This document shows, piece by piece, positions 23,603-33,956 of a DNA stretch of 64,000 nucleotides. Origin of the DNA: Falciphora oryzae. Its lineage: Eukaryota; Ascomycota; Sordariomycetes; Magnaporthales; Magnaporthaceae. The notes under the pieces were generated by a model. The model was not told where the DNA came from. It made no database searches and saw only the letters and a list, made by a program, of their open reading frames with translations. Location: positions 2,267,630 through 2,331,629 of the forward strand of contig JNVV01000002.1 in assembly GCA_000733355.1 (NCBI GenBank). The letters run 5' to 3'. The translations under genes were made by a program, and so were the position numbers. Position 1 is the stretch's first letter; each line of letters opens with the position of its first letter.

Positions 23603-24097
23603 TCAAGCCGCGTAGGGATCAATGACACCCCCGTTGACAGTTCGGATCTTGCCACCGATTAGTTTGAAAAGCCATGAGCTCCATAGTTGGATCTTGTGGC
23701 CGTCCGCCGGTTCGTCTTTCTCCGCGGTCTCCGCAGGGCTAACTGGAGCGCGGAAAGGGCCTGGGCTGGGGACAAGGGGCATGGTGGCGATGTGGCGGTC
23801 AATATCAGTATCAAGAAGATTCAGTCGGATGGGCTCTCCAGTCACCGCCGGCGCCTTCCTCTCGCCCCGGCTCGGCTCGAGTAGCTTGGAATCCGGCCCT
23901 TTCGGTAGGGCGGCCGTGGGCGTCCGCGGATCGTGCCGCTGAGCAGCGCGCAGAGACGGATCGAACGGGCAGCGCGGGGTGGACATGACGCGTGTGCTTG
24001 CCCGGCCGGTCAGGGGGCTGGCACCGATGGGGATGAGGCCACGCTTAGTATTTCCATGGCTGGAATGGGTCACACTGCCGGCCTTCTCGAGACTCTC
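23603..24097 (-). CDS. Candidate C-terminal continuation of the deadenylase, in frame after a TAG
   Basis: Directly after the TAG that ends the gene at 24098, the same frame stays open for 164 codons to a TAA-independent stop at 23603. It reads ESLEKAGSV, then a Pro/Arg/Ser-rich linker, and ends with LFKLIGGKIRTVNGG. The end resembles, as far as I remember, the conserved tail of filamentous-fungal CAF1/PARN-type proteins (aromatic residue, then GNKLRVNG). No GT lies where an intron could remove the TAG without deleting conserved sequence. So this may be a nonsense mutation, a base error, or readthrough. The frame is seen; the joining to the upstream gene is inference. Confidence 0.5.
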   Translation of the reverse strand, partial: ESLEKAGSVTHSSHGNTKRGLIPIGASPLTGRASTRVMSTPRCPFDPSLRAAQRHDPRTPTAALPKGPDSKLLEPSRGERKAPAVTGEPIRLNLLDTDIDRHIATMPLVPSPGPFRAPVSPAETAEKDEPADGHKIQLWSSWLFKLIGGKIRTVNGGVIDPYAA

Positions 24098-25775
24098 CTA
24101 GGTCTTGAGAAGCTGCCGATCTTGGCCTAGCTTCCATGAGAGTTTCAGGAACGTCATGGCGGTAATCCAGCCTTTTCAAGGTCAGCATATTTGGCCCCAT
24201 ATTGATCGTAAGGTTTGGAGACGCCAATTCCAGGTTATCACTCACTATCATAGCCTGCGTAGTGCGCAATCCTGATGGGGGGCATGTGCGGAGCGATCAG
24301 AGGAAGCTGCATGCGCTTGACCGTGCCGTAGAGTTGCTCAAGAGACAGGTCGGGGTCGAGCTCGTGGACACCTCGAGTCGCCATGTACTTGGTGTCGACA
24401 AGCCTCGGGAAGAGAGCCCGGAGATCGAGCTTGAACTGCGTCAGGGTTTGCGGCAGGTCTCCAACGAAGGACTGGTAGAGGAAGCACAGGTCAAAGAGCG
24501 AGTTGTGCACGACAATCACTCTATCCCGGGCCTTGATCGTCTTCTCGATGCTCCGAAGCTTGCGTTTCATGCCGTCGATAGTGTCTGGCGAGTGAGTCCC
24601 AGGACTGAGCAGTAGCTGAACGTCGATCTCTTCGGCAAAATCACCGCCGACCAATGCCTCAAAGACGTATCGAAACCCTTGAGATGTGTCAGTTAGAGAA
24701 GCCGAGGATACAGTATGGGAACAAAGAAAAAAAATGGACCATACCTGTCTGGTGTCGGACGGCCAGTTTACGGTCGCAGAGTTGACGGTAAAGAGCCTGG
24801 GATCTTTTAGCACCGCGACCATATAATCATCGCCAGTGTGGGCATGTTGTTTTTCGAGGCGAGTGCTTGTTGCTTACCTGCTCCTGACGCGCATCGGTGC
24901 CCTTGATCGTAACCTGCATGAATGAGCCCTTACACTTGATTTTACCTCGCAGGCCATGTTCCTTGAACTCGGTCTCTAGCAACTGATAGATCAGTCGAAT
25001 CTGCAGCGAGGTTAGGCGATCACCCTGTGGGTTGTCGATGTTGATGTAAGCTTGGTCGTGGCACTCAATAGTAGCCAGCCAGCTGGTGATCCGTCCGCGC
25101 ACACCGGCGCAAAAGTCGCGCACAGCAGTAGACTCCTCCTCTATGCTGATTATGAGAATCTCCTTTGTGTCCGGGTCGACGAAGTTGTTGTATGCATCCT
25201 GGGTCTCTTGTCGGCTCAAGTATGTGATGCCTTTCTTCAGGACCTGGACCGGGAGGTTGTCACCTCGGCTGGCGCGCAGGAAGTCGACCGTGTTGCTGGA
25301 CAGGGAAAACCTGCGGTCCAGGAACTTGGCCAGCGCGGCATTGCTTGACTCGTAGCCAAGATACCACGGTGCGAGCTGGAAATTGTAGCTCTTCCAGTGG
25401 TAGGATTCTTCAGGTGGGGTGGAAAGAGAAAACGAGAAAGGATGTATAAGCAAGCAGTCCGCAGAAGGCAGAATATGTGAGGGGAGAAGATGATGCTAGG
25501 CGACGGCAGCACTCACTGCTCTCTTGCCCGTATCGAAGACAGGTAATTCCGACTTCGAGAATCTGGAAGGCCTTGGCAGCCTCGACGCCTGCGTCGTAGT
25601 ACTGGTCGACAGTGAGCTTCTCTTGTCGGCCAGAGATGCCATCTTTGAGGCGTATGCCCGTCATCTCGAGGTCTAGCCCAATGTGATCTGCAGCAGCGAC
25701 CTCTTCCAGCACTTCGGGCAGCAGTGCCCAGAAGTTGTCGGCGTTCACAGCCGTGATATCCTGGGCAGGCCGCAT
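24098..25775 (-). CDS. PARN/CAF1-type DEDD deadenylase, 448 aa to first stop
   Basis: Five exons on the minus strand: 25775-25517, 25407-24878, 24796-24745, 24677-24246 and 24171-24098. The family removes poly(A) tails or trims 3' ends of small RNAs. The DEDDh active site is complete: D35 and E37 in LDLEMTG, D343 in HNSLFDLCF, and H419 and D424 in HYAGYD. The stretch KSYNFQLAPW, the internal domain around residues 150-260, and the post-catalytic helix (TAMTFLKLSWKL) match the PARN-like group rather than the shorter Pop2/Caf1 subunits. ATG at 25775 is in good context (CCACCATGC) and lies just before the usual N-terminus. The last exon runs into TAG 24 residues after the last catalytic Asp, while the same frame continues open to 23603 (separate entry), so this annotation may be truncated relative to the functional protein. 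Confidence 0.85.
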
Positions 25776-27357
25776 GGTGGCAGCCCGGGAGGTCGTGATG
25801 TCGGCAAGGGTCTCACGTCTAAACTCATGTTAGAATCTAAAAATACCGAGAAGGTCGGGGAAGTGGTAGTTACTGAGCAAGGTCGATAGGTTGATCCATT
25901 GGTGGAGGTGGAGGCTCCCGGAGTGTGCATGGAGGATGGATCTGATCACGCTTGCTTGCCCATCCAGGGTGCTGCTTGCCAAACATGGAATTAACTCGCC
26001 TGCCAAAAGTGGGGGCTTCCCCAGACTAGCCTCGGCTCCACCTGGTTCTGATTCCCCTCGATCTGTCGGGGATCGAAAAGGGGCTGCTGGCGAGTCGGTT
26101 CAGTCGTTGACAGGCTGCCAGACTTTTTGGCGGTGCAATCCCGGCCATAACCTCACACGTATACGTTCAGGGACCTGCGATGTCGTATGTACCCACGCCC
26201 GGGTTCTGTATTCAGCGCTGACGATCAAATATCATGAATGGCTACTGAATACCTATATGTCTGCCCACTGGGTCTCTACCGTGGTAAGGTGTTGGGATGC
26301 TCAGATGTTGTTCTGGTTCCCAAACAATCCCGTCTCACCTCTTCATAACTCTACGAGGTCCATCTGTGTACCGCGCGTTCGGCGTATACAAAGTACAAAG
26401 TGCCGCGTTCTCGGCGTCGTCCCTTTTGAATCAGTGTGGATGGGACCCCGTCTAATGCATCTTGGTCACCTGCTGCGGAGGGGTTCCCAATCCGGCACTC
26501 CCGAGTCCTGAACCGCGGCTCCCTGCACGACGTCAGAACTGTCGACAGTCAGGGGAACTGCATGATCGGAAGAAGGGGTGGGCTGTGTGGCTGGGAGCTA
26601 GAGGGCGTCTAGACTATACAAAGCACAAAGTCTACGTGCGGGATAAACAAGCAGACCCGATGCAGAGTCGCAAAATGCACTCTGACCGTGCTTGCTCTCG
26701 GTTAGAGGCTGCAGATAATTCAATGACAAGAAAGAAGAGGACAAACAGGAGACAGCGTCGGCGATTTGCTCGCGACGACGCACAGGTAATCTCCGGGCTG
26801 GGGCACATTCCGCGATGGACACGCAGCCCCAAGACCCCCACTGGAGGGGGCTGGCAAAGGTCCCATCCCGGCCGGCTCGATCAAAACGGCTTCGTCATTT
26901 TAAGCCGAGGCAAAAAAAAAACCGACTCGCTCCAGCCATGTGGCCTGGCATTTTTTGCTCTCCCCACACATCCCAGCCAGGCCAATCCACACTGGAATCC
27001 GACGCGATGCACGCCTCAACCATCTGCAGTTGCTCGCGCTCGCGCTCGTTGCCTTACTGAGTGCCAACGACAACCTCGGACACGCCATTTCCCTCCCTAT
27101 AGTGCCGACATATGTTTCTTTGGTCTGTTCCGCCGATGTGAGGACGAGAGTGAGCGCTTTGCTGCATTTGTTTGGTCGCCAAACATCAGACATTCGTATA
27201 ACACGCTCGTATACAAACTCCCTCTTGTCGTCACCACCGAACAAACAAAGCATCGCCGATCCCGCCACGCCAACCACAGACGATATAGGCCATCACGGGC
27301 CTCGCAAAACACCGAAGAAGCAGGCCACGTCAAACACTATCAATACAAGCCACCACA
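25776..27357. other. Divergent intergenic region, deadenylase / PEX26
   Basis: About 1.6 kb. A 392-codon frame (26462-27640) crosses into PEX26 in a different frame; its composition is low-complexity and I treat it as a shadow of the leader. The last 300 bases are rich in CAA and ACAC and probably form the PEX26 leader. No gene recognised. Confidence 0.5.
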
Positions 27358-28819
27358 ATGGCCTTCCCCGGATCACCCACCGCCACTCTCAGCCCGACGG
27401 CTTCCGAGGCCTTCAACTTCAGGTCCTCCATCTCATCCTTCGCATCATCCAACTCGTCGCGCCACTCGACCTCTAGCGTCTCCAAGTCGTACCGCCAGGC
27501 ATCAACACTCTTCCTTACGCGTCGCCTGCCCGAAGCCCTGTCAACCGTTCTGCCGCTCGTCACGCCAACACCTGTGCCCGGCGAGGAAGATGCCGTCGAG
27601 CCCGCCCCCGTCGCGAAAGCTTCACGCACTACGAGAGTAAAAGTGTGGAGTCTGTATCTCACCACGCTGAATGCCATTGTCGAGCTGCACCCAGAAGAGG
27701 GCAAGGCCAGCTTTGGCACTCAGGAGTGGAGGGCAATCTGCACCAAGGTGCGCGACGGCGCCATCTGGGAGGAGGTTGTCCGGAATGGATACCACGGTGT
27801 CGAGGGAGACGTGGACTCGGACGTCGTAATCAACTTGTAAGTTGCACAACACTGGTGCCTTGCTGTTCTACTGTGTTTCTGCTTGTTGCTAACACCGCCT
27901 GCTGTCCAGGGCCACTCTCCTTCTCGCTCACGCCACAAATCAGAGCCTGAACCAGAAGAAGCTAGAGAGCTATCTCGCGTCGTCAAATGCGCCCAACCTC
28001 GACCTCTCGAGCAGGTTCGGGACCCCAGCCGCCCCGGTCACGCCGCGACGGAGGCACCGCTCGCCGATCAAGAACTCGGCCAGCGGCGCCGACACGCCCC
28101 GCGACCTCAACGCGCGGGTCAAGATCCTGGAGCTCTACACCCTGCACGTCCTGATCCGGAACAACGAGTGGGACTACGCCCGTGAGTTCATCAGCGTCAG
28201 CTCCGTGCTGGACGAGGAGCGCCGCGAGGCCTTCCTGCAGGCCCTCTCGAGCCTGCAGGAGGAGCAGCAGGAGCAGGAGAGGCAGGAGCGCGCCGAGAAG
28301 GAGCGCCAGGAGGAGCAGCTCCGCGAGGACCTGCAGGAGGCCCGCCGCCTGCGCGCCGAGAACGAGGAGCACGAGAGGAGGCGGCTCGAGCACGACCGCC
28401 GCCGCAAAGAGGGCAGCAGCGAGGTCGATTACGGCATCGAGGCCACCCCGAGCGGCGCCGTGACGAAGCACCGCCACACGCCCAGCAGCGGCGGTGGTGG
28501 AGGGGTGCGGCGGAAGTCGTCGGCGGGGACGCACGCGTCCAAAACGCACGACAAGGGAAAGGCGGTGGCGGCTCCGCTTTCGGTCGGGGCGCGCGCCGCA
28601 ATCATAATATCTAATATTCGGAAGCTGATCGTCGAGGGCATGACCTCGTCAATACAGTCCAACCCGACGGTGGTGCTGCGCATGCTGGCGTTTATTGTCG
28701 GGCTCCTCGCCATGCTTAGCAACCAGAGGATCAGGGAAAGGGTATCACGCATTCTGAGGACTTCATGGGATAAGGTCAAGACGACGGCCCGCATGGGCAG
28801 CACGGCCACTTATCTTTGA
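27358..28819 (+). CDS. Peroxin 26 (Pex15/Pex26-type tail-anchored protein), 462 aa
   Basis: Two exons, 27358-27836 and 27910-28819. Pex26 is the peroxisomal membrane anchor that recruits the Pex1-Pex6 ATPases which recycle import receptors. The N-terminal region carries the fungal Pex26 signature as I remember it: [19 protein letters not shown] (about 42-60), [10 protein letters not shown], then [19 protein letters not shown] leading into the second exon. A charged coiled coil of Glu/Arg/Gln repeats spans roughly 290-360. A single membrane segment lies near the C-terminus (about 413-430, [10 protein letters not shown]), followed by a 32-residue basic tail, which fits a tail-anchored membrane protein. 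The initiating ATG has context CACAATGG. Confidence 0.85.
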
Positions 28820-29092
28820 GTCCAGATTTCTCCAGGCTTATGGCCTCTGTTTCAACATGTTTTTTTTGCTGTACCTGTTCATAGCCATTTGTTTATTCCA
28901 CGAGAATGATACACGTGCTGGTTGAATTGCGAACGGGGAATGACTGGATGAGGCCGTTAGAATTTTTGTTACATGCCATAATGCACAGTTGTGAAAAAAT
29001 GGTTTGAGAGTGGTATACAGGGTTCATTTATGTCATTTCCAGACATCCCGTGTCCAGACTCCCGACTCAACCCCAGCCAGGAGACGCTCTCT

Positions 29093-30319
29093 TCAGCGCT
29101 CGGCCAGCATATTCCTGATGCTGCGGTAGTAGGCAGCGGGAAGCTGCTCCTTCAGCTCCTCCTGCGTCAGCCACTTGAAGTCGGAGACGCCGAGTTTGTT
29201 GTCCTTGATGTCGGCCTGCCCCGCTATGATCCTGCCCTTGAGGAAGAAGGTCTTGGACCCCTTGGCCTTGACCGTCGAGTCCTTGTTGAGGACGGGCTCG
29301 ACGACATGGTGCGCGATGGGCACGCGGCCCACGATCCACGTGTTCATGTTTACGCCAGCGGTCTGCTCGAGCACACGCGCGGCGGTCTTTTGATGTTAAA
29401 GATGAGGGTTAGCATACCCGGATGAAACACGCCCTCCAAACAGTTCATTCAGTTTTTAGCTGCTCACCTCGTGCAGGTTCTCCTCGGTCGACATGCTATC
29501 GCTCGGGAACTGCCAGGTCCCATCCCTGCCCTTGACGACGAGGTACAGGGTCCGGTCGAGGGCGCGGTCGAGGCGGCGGACGTCGCCGGCCTCGTCGGCC
29601 GGCGTGGTGCGCGGCAGCGGCTTCTCGACGGGGACGCGGTCCTGCTCGGCGATGAGCTCGCCGTCGTCGCTGAAGCGCACCTCGGAGTCCGCGGCCAGGC
29701 GGTCACGCAGCGCGGCCTGGTCGGCCAGCCTGCTGCCCAGGGGCGCCTCGTCGGCCCAGGCCGAGACGCCGCGGGCGCGGTACAGGCCGATCTCCTTGGA
29801 CACGATGCCCTTGCGTTCCTTGAGCTTCAGGTCCCAGTCCAGCATGGGCGGCGTGTCGGGCTTGAAGAAGAAGCCCTTGAAGAAGGGCGACACGAGCCGC
29901 TCGTTGAGCCGCTTCTGGTACAGGAAGAAGGACGCCTCGAACGGGGTCGGCTCCCGCGTCAGGAGCGGCGCCCTCGTCAGGATGAGGCCAGACCTGAGCT
30001 TGTACTGCGCCTTGGGGTGCTTCGGCAGCTCGGGGGCGGCTGGGGTTGTGGTGGGAGGCTGCACGCCGGCCGCGGTTGGCGCTGGTTGTGGCTCGACGAC
30101 GGGGCTGGCGGTGGCGGCCGTTGCGAGTGTCCTTTGTATCGAGGACAGTGGCCTTGTCCTAGCGCATTGGGAGCATACTCGAGGAGATCCTATAAAGCCC
30201 GCGGCATTGTGAGCTTGAGGGGGGCCGTGGCAATGGCACGAGACACAAGGCTGTTGAGGGGAAGACCAACGTCTTGATAGCGCCCTAAGGGCGTGCCAGC
30301 CTCTACTTGACGCCGACAT
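29093..30319 (-). CDS. Mitochondrial large-subunit ribosomal protein mL46, 381 aa
   Basis: Two exons on the minus strand, 30319-29468 and 29386-29093, joined in phase 0. mL46 (yeast Mrpl17) is a Nudix-fold protein of the mitochondrial 54S subunit. The N-terminus is rich in Arg, Ser and Ala with few acidic residues, as a mitochondrial presequence should be. Then come KAQYKLRSGLILTR, PFEASFFLYQKRLNER, and in exon 2 the block GRVPIAHHV ... TFFLKGRIIAGQAD ... FKWLTQEEL ... IRNMLAER. These follow the fungal mL46 pattern throughout. The start codon forms a CATG shared with a small frame on the other strand. Confidence 0.92.
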
Positions 30320-30599
30320 GGCGTCTGGAGAGAGCAGCCCGAGAACTCTTGTTGGCCAATTCGGGACCAGTCAACCGCTCCGGGAGTCGCAATGGTTGTC
30401 CGGCTCGGCCGAGGCTCCTTTCACTTTTGCTGGAGCACCTGCCGCCTTCGATGCGCAACCTTTCAGTCGCGCGGAATTTTTTGGGTACGTACCGCGGGTG
30501 CCCGCCACCAAGTCCCCACCACCGAGCTTGTATCAAGAGTTGGCGCTAGCCCAAACGGTTTCCATTGAGACGGAGCCGCAACCTGAAGCATGGGCTTGA
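30318..30599 (+). CDS. Hypothetical 93-aa frame divergent from mL46
   Basis: The ATG (30318) overlaps the mL46 start by two bases on the opposite strand. The product is Ser/Pro/Ala-rich, with PFSRAEFFGYVPRVP in the middle, and has no domain I recognise. Codons are mixed at the third position, unlike the strong GC3 bias of the neighbouring genes, so it may be chance. Listed because the frame is self-contained and its sequence is not low-complexity. Low confidence. Confidence 0.2.
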   Translation: MASGESSPRTLVGQFGTSQPLRESQWLSGSAEAPFTFAGAPAAFDAQPFSRAEFFGYVPRVPATKSPPPSLYQELALAQTVSIETEPQPEAWA

Positions 30600-31903
30600 G
30601 GCTGCCCGCTCCAATTTGCATGCGGATTCTCCAAATCCAGCTATCGAAGCAGAATTGAGAGGTGGAAGAGACTTTTTATCATTCTTGTATCATCGCTATT
30701 TGCAGAACTTCACAACCACCTGCGGTATAGATAACTTGACTTAGAGGCAGACTAAATCAAGGATAGACTAAAAGCACGTGGTTCGCCTGGTAGGTTGGCC
30801 CGTGCGCCGTCCCACAATCTTGGTGTCTACTTTTCTCCCAACTCGTGCGCTTCCGCCCCTCTCTCTCTCTTCCTTCTTTTCTTCATATCCAAAGGCATCA
30901 ATCCTTATCATCAGGACCTGTTCCGCCAGAACGTTCTGACCATTTATGTGTGCCCAGAGTAAAAAACCAAGCAGACTAATTTCGCTAGCAGCTCCTGTGC
31001 CCCTTCGGGCAAACTCATGACCGGGTGGTTGTTAGATGTATTCTGCGAACAAATCTTTCTGCTTCCGAGCCCTTTCCCTCGCTAGGTCGTTAGCCGGCTC
31101 GAACGGAACAGAAACCAAGATTCCGACCGCGCTCGCTTTTTGAGCAGACAGCCGTTCTCGACGTCATCTGCGAGAGAACAGCCGTCTTGACGATATTGCT
31201 TCAAGCATCGAACGAGAAAGGACTCAACTGCACACCTAGGTACTTTTGATACACAGGCAGACGGCAACAGATTGAACAAGCTGTTGCTTATTTCGCTTTT
31301 CGCGTTCTCTTTTTGCATTCTCCTTGGCTTCCTGCTATGTCATTTCGTGCTTTCACTCTCATTTTCGAACCTGCTCTTGACATTCATACTCTCCCACCTG
31401 GTTGTCCGTGAAATGCCGCCATTGAGAAATCGCTAAAATCTCTCCGGGTGCAGCCGACGACGAGCAAGATTTTGGTACAGAAAAGAGCCAACACAATGCA
31501 TTTATCTTGACATTTGAATGTCCCGAAATATCGAGAATAACTAGTATCAACAAGAATGGCCGCCCAAGGCCAGTTTAGGCGAAGAAGAAAAAAGACGTGA
31601 TCCCCTCGCTACGTCCGATGGAGGATACGCAAGGTATCCTGTTCCATGTTACCGTCCCTGTTCGCCTGAAAAAGATCGCCGATATTCGCCAAAGACAAAT
31701 GCCCAAGACCGACCAACCAGAACTCAAAACAAAACAATTATAACAAAAAGAGGCCCCCAGAGCTTGGGGTCACCTGACCAAACCCCGCGATGTCCCTGGG
31801 TATCTAACGAGATTATCCCATCCGAAAACGCCGTTGTTGTGCTGTTCATACATTTCGTGCAGCCTCGAGGGCAACATTCGTCTCATCCAAGTCGCCGATC
31901 ACT
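30600..31903. other. Intergenic region
   Basis: About 1.3 kb, AT-richer than its neighbours, with a CACCTAGGTACTT motif near 31.24 kb. The right end is the 3' region of the RING/PHD gene. No gene seen. Confidence 0.5.
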
Positions 31904-33956
31904 TCAGGCCTGCAGACCCGAAACAGCGCGCGCCACCTCCTGATTGGCCTTGGTCTCCCAGGCCCGACGGGAATCCTCATCATCGACGCTTGAAGGATCC
32001 GTGATCTCTTCGTAAAGCTTCCTGGACACGTCTCGGTTGATGTTGGAGTACTGATCGGCAGTGAGCTTGTTCGACTTCCAGTGCGGGCTCAGCGCGGTGC
32101 GAACCAGGTTGCTGATGTTCTCCTTCGTCTCGAGGGGAAGCTCCGGCCTGGTGGGGGATGATTCGGGAGATCGGGGAAGCTTGACGGCATGCGACCTTCT
32201 AGGCCGGGGCTGCCGAAGCTCCGAGCCTCCCTGGTTTGGCGACCGAGCCTCCGAGTCACTCGTCTCGGCAGCAGGTCGGTGTGGCAGATAATTCGCCCGG
32301 GGGTAGATGGGCTCGATGTGGGAGCTCAGCGAGATGGTCGGCGAAGTGGGCCGGGTGGACCTGGCCTGTTGCTGAGGAGGCGGTGTGAGCGAGTTCGCGC
32401 GCGGGCTGCTATAGGCCGAAACCGTGGGCGATGCGGGCGAGGAGGCGTCGGCCGGGCCGCGATTGTCGCCAAACAAGCTCCTAATGGCCTCGTCATCAGA
32501 CGGGTTGCTCTGCTCAACCTCTTTCAGGAGGGACGACAAGAAGGAGGGCGCCTCCTCGATGGGCCGAGGCGACCGGGCGTTGGACGCCGAGCCGCTGCCG
32601 TTGGCCGTGGGGTCCGCGGGGGCCACAGCGCGGCTAGGACCCTGTCCCTCTGACCTGGACGACGAAGCCTCGCCGGCCACCGCGATGCGACGAGTGCGAG
32701 GTCGCTTGAGCTTTCTCTCAGGCTCCGGGGCAGGCTCCACTGGCGAGGCGCTCAGAGAGCGCGACTTGCGTTTGCGGTGGTTGCTGGGGCCCTCGCCGTT
32801 GTGCTCGCGGGCCTTCTCGAGAGTTGCCCACGCACGCTGCACCTCCGGCGTCTCAGGCGTAGAGACGGACTGCTGGGTATTGGCGTGGGCGAGGAGCGCG
32901 GTTGGGATGTTCCTGGTGAACACTTCCTGGGCTCCGAAGCGCGCCGCAATGTTAATGCGCTGCTGCCAGTTCTGGTACTCGCGCCGCTCCCGTTCGCGCA
33001 GCTGCCTCGACCTGCGGTACTCCCACAGACCATCGTCCCCGTCGTGGGAGTCGAGGTCGATATCGAGAGCGTCGAAGACGCGGCCGGTGATCTCGCCCCA
33101 GGCGCCCTGCCACTCGTCAGAGCGCGCGCGCCTCCTGGCACGTCGCATCGTAGCACGGGTGCGCGGGAAGAAGTCATTGCGTCGGCGGTTGTTGGAGCGG
33201 CGAGGTGGACGTGTATCTTCGAAGTCGCCGAGCATAGGAGCGCACTCCATGCAGAACCACGAGCCGTCGGGGATGTCCTCGAGCCCGATGCAGTACGTGT
33301 GGTATGATGCATCGCATCCGTCGCAGAGAAGGAGCACATCCTCGTCGCTGGCAGAGTTGCAGACTGGGCAGGGCGTTGTCTCCTCCTCGTCCTCCTCGTC
33401 CGGGTTCTCGTCCATCCATGCTCGCGGATCGAACTCGGCGACTTGCTTCTTGTCCTCGACTCTGTAGGACTTCAGTAGATTGCCTAAAAGAAACGCATAA
33501 GTGACTCGTCAGCATTTGGGGCTTTGTTCACGAGGGTGTTCAGGGAACCCCCAGGTAGGGAAACCTTCTTGGGGTTTGGTATCGAGGTGAGGGGACGGGC
33601 GCACACGTACCTCCAACGCTATCGTAGACGTTGACCAAATGGAAAGATTGGCGGCAAATTGGGCAGCTGTTTGCCTTGGCAGCCCATGCCTGGAGACAGG
33701 AATTGTGCAGAATGTGGCCGCACGCGTTTATGACGGCGATATCGCCGTTGGTGTTGTGAGGGCCGGGGGCGGGCTCGACGGCGCTGCTAGCGGCGGCAGT
33801 GCTGCTGCCGCCGCTGAGGCTTGACGAGGGCTCGCCCACGGCCAAGCTCCTTTCGCCTCCGCCCTCGCCAACTGCAGCATCTCCAGGCGTCGCGTCCTCG
33901 GTCGTCGACAGAGCTGTGTCTAGATTCTCTAGACAGACGATACACTGGTCGGCCAT
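31904..33956 (-). CDS. RING plus PHD finger protein (PHRF1/Asr1-like), 641 aa
   Basis: Two exons on the minus strand, 33956-33611 and 33483-31904. The N-terminal RING has C5, C8, C79, H81, H84, C87, C98 and C101, with an unusual Ser/Ala/Gly-rich insert of about 70 residues between the first and second pairs. Exon 2 opens with an acidic linker and a PHD finger: C154, C157, C169, C172, H177, C180, C193 and C196, with DDGSW-like IPDGSWFC. The rest is Arg-rich, then Ser/Pro/Arg-rich and probably disordered, with a short helical region near the end (about 560-640). RING followed by PHD is the layout of PHRF1 and yeast Asr1, ubiquitin ligases that bind RNA polymerase II; that role here is inferred. 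The intron falls between the two fingers. Confidence 0.9.

Noticed and set aside
26462..27640. 392-codon frame overlapping PEX26
   Set aside because: Reads low-complexity leader sequence and then PEX26 in the wrong frame; no domain.
29471..30277. 268-codon plus-strand frame over mL46
   Set aside because: Antisense shadow of a conserved mitoribosomal gene with the same codon bias.
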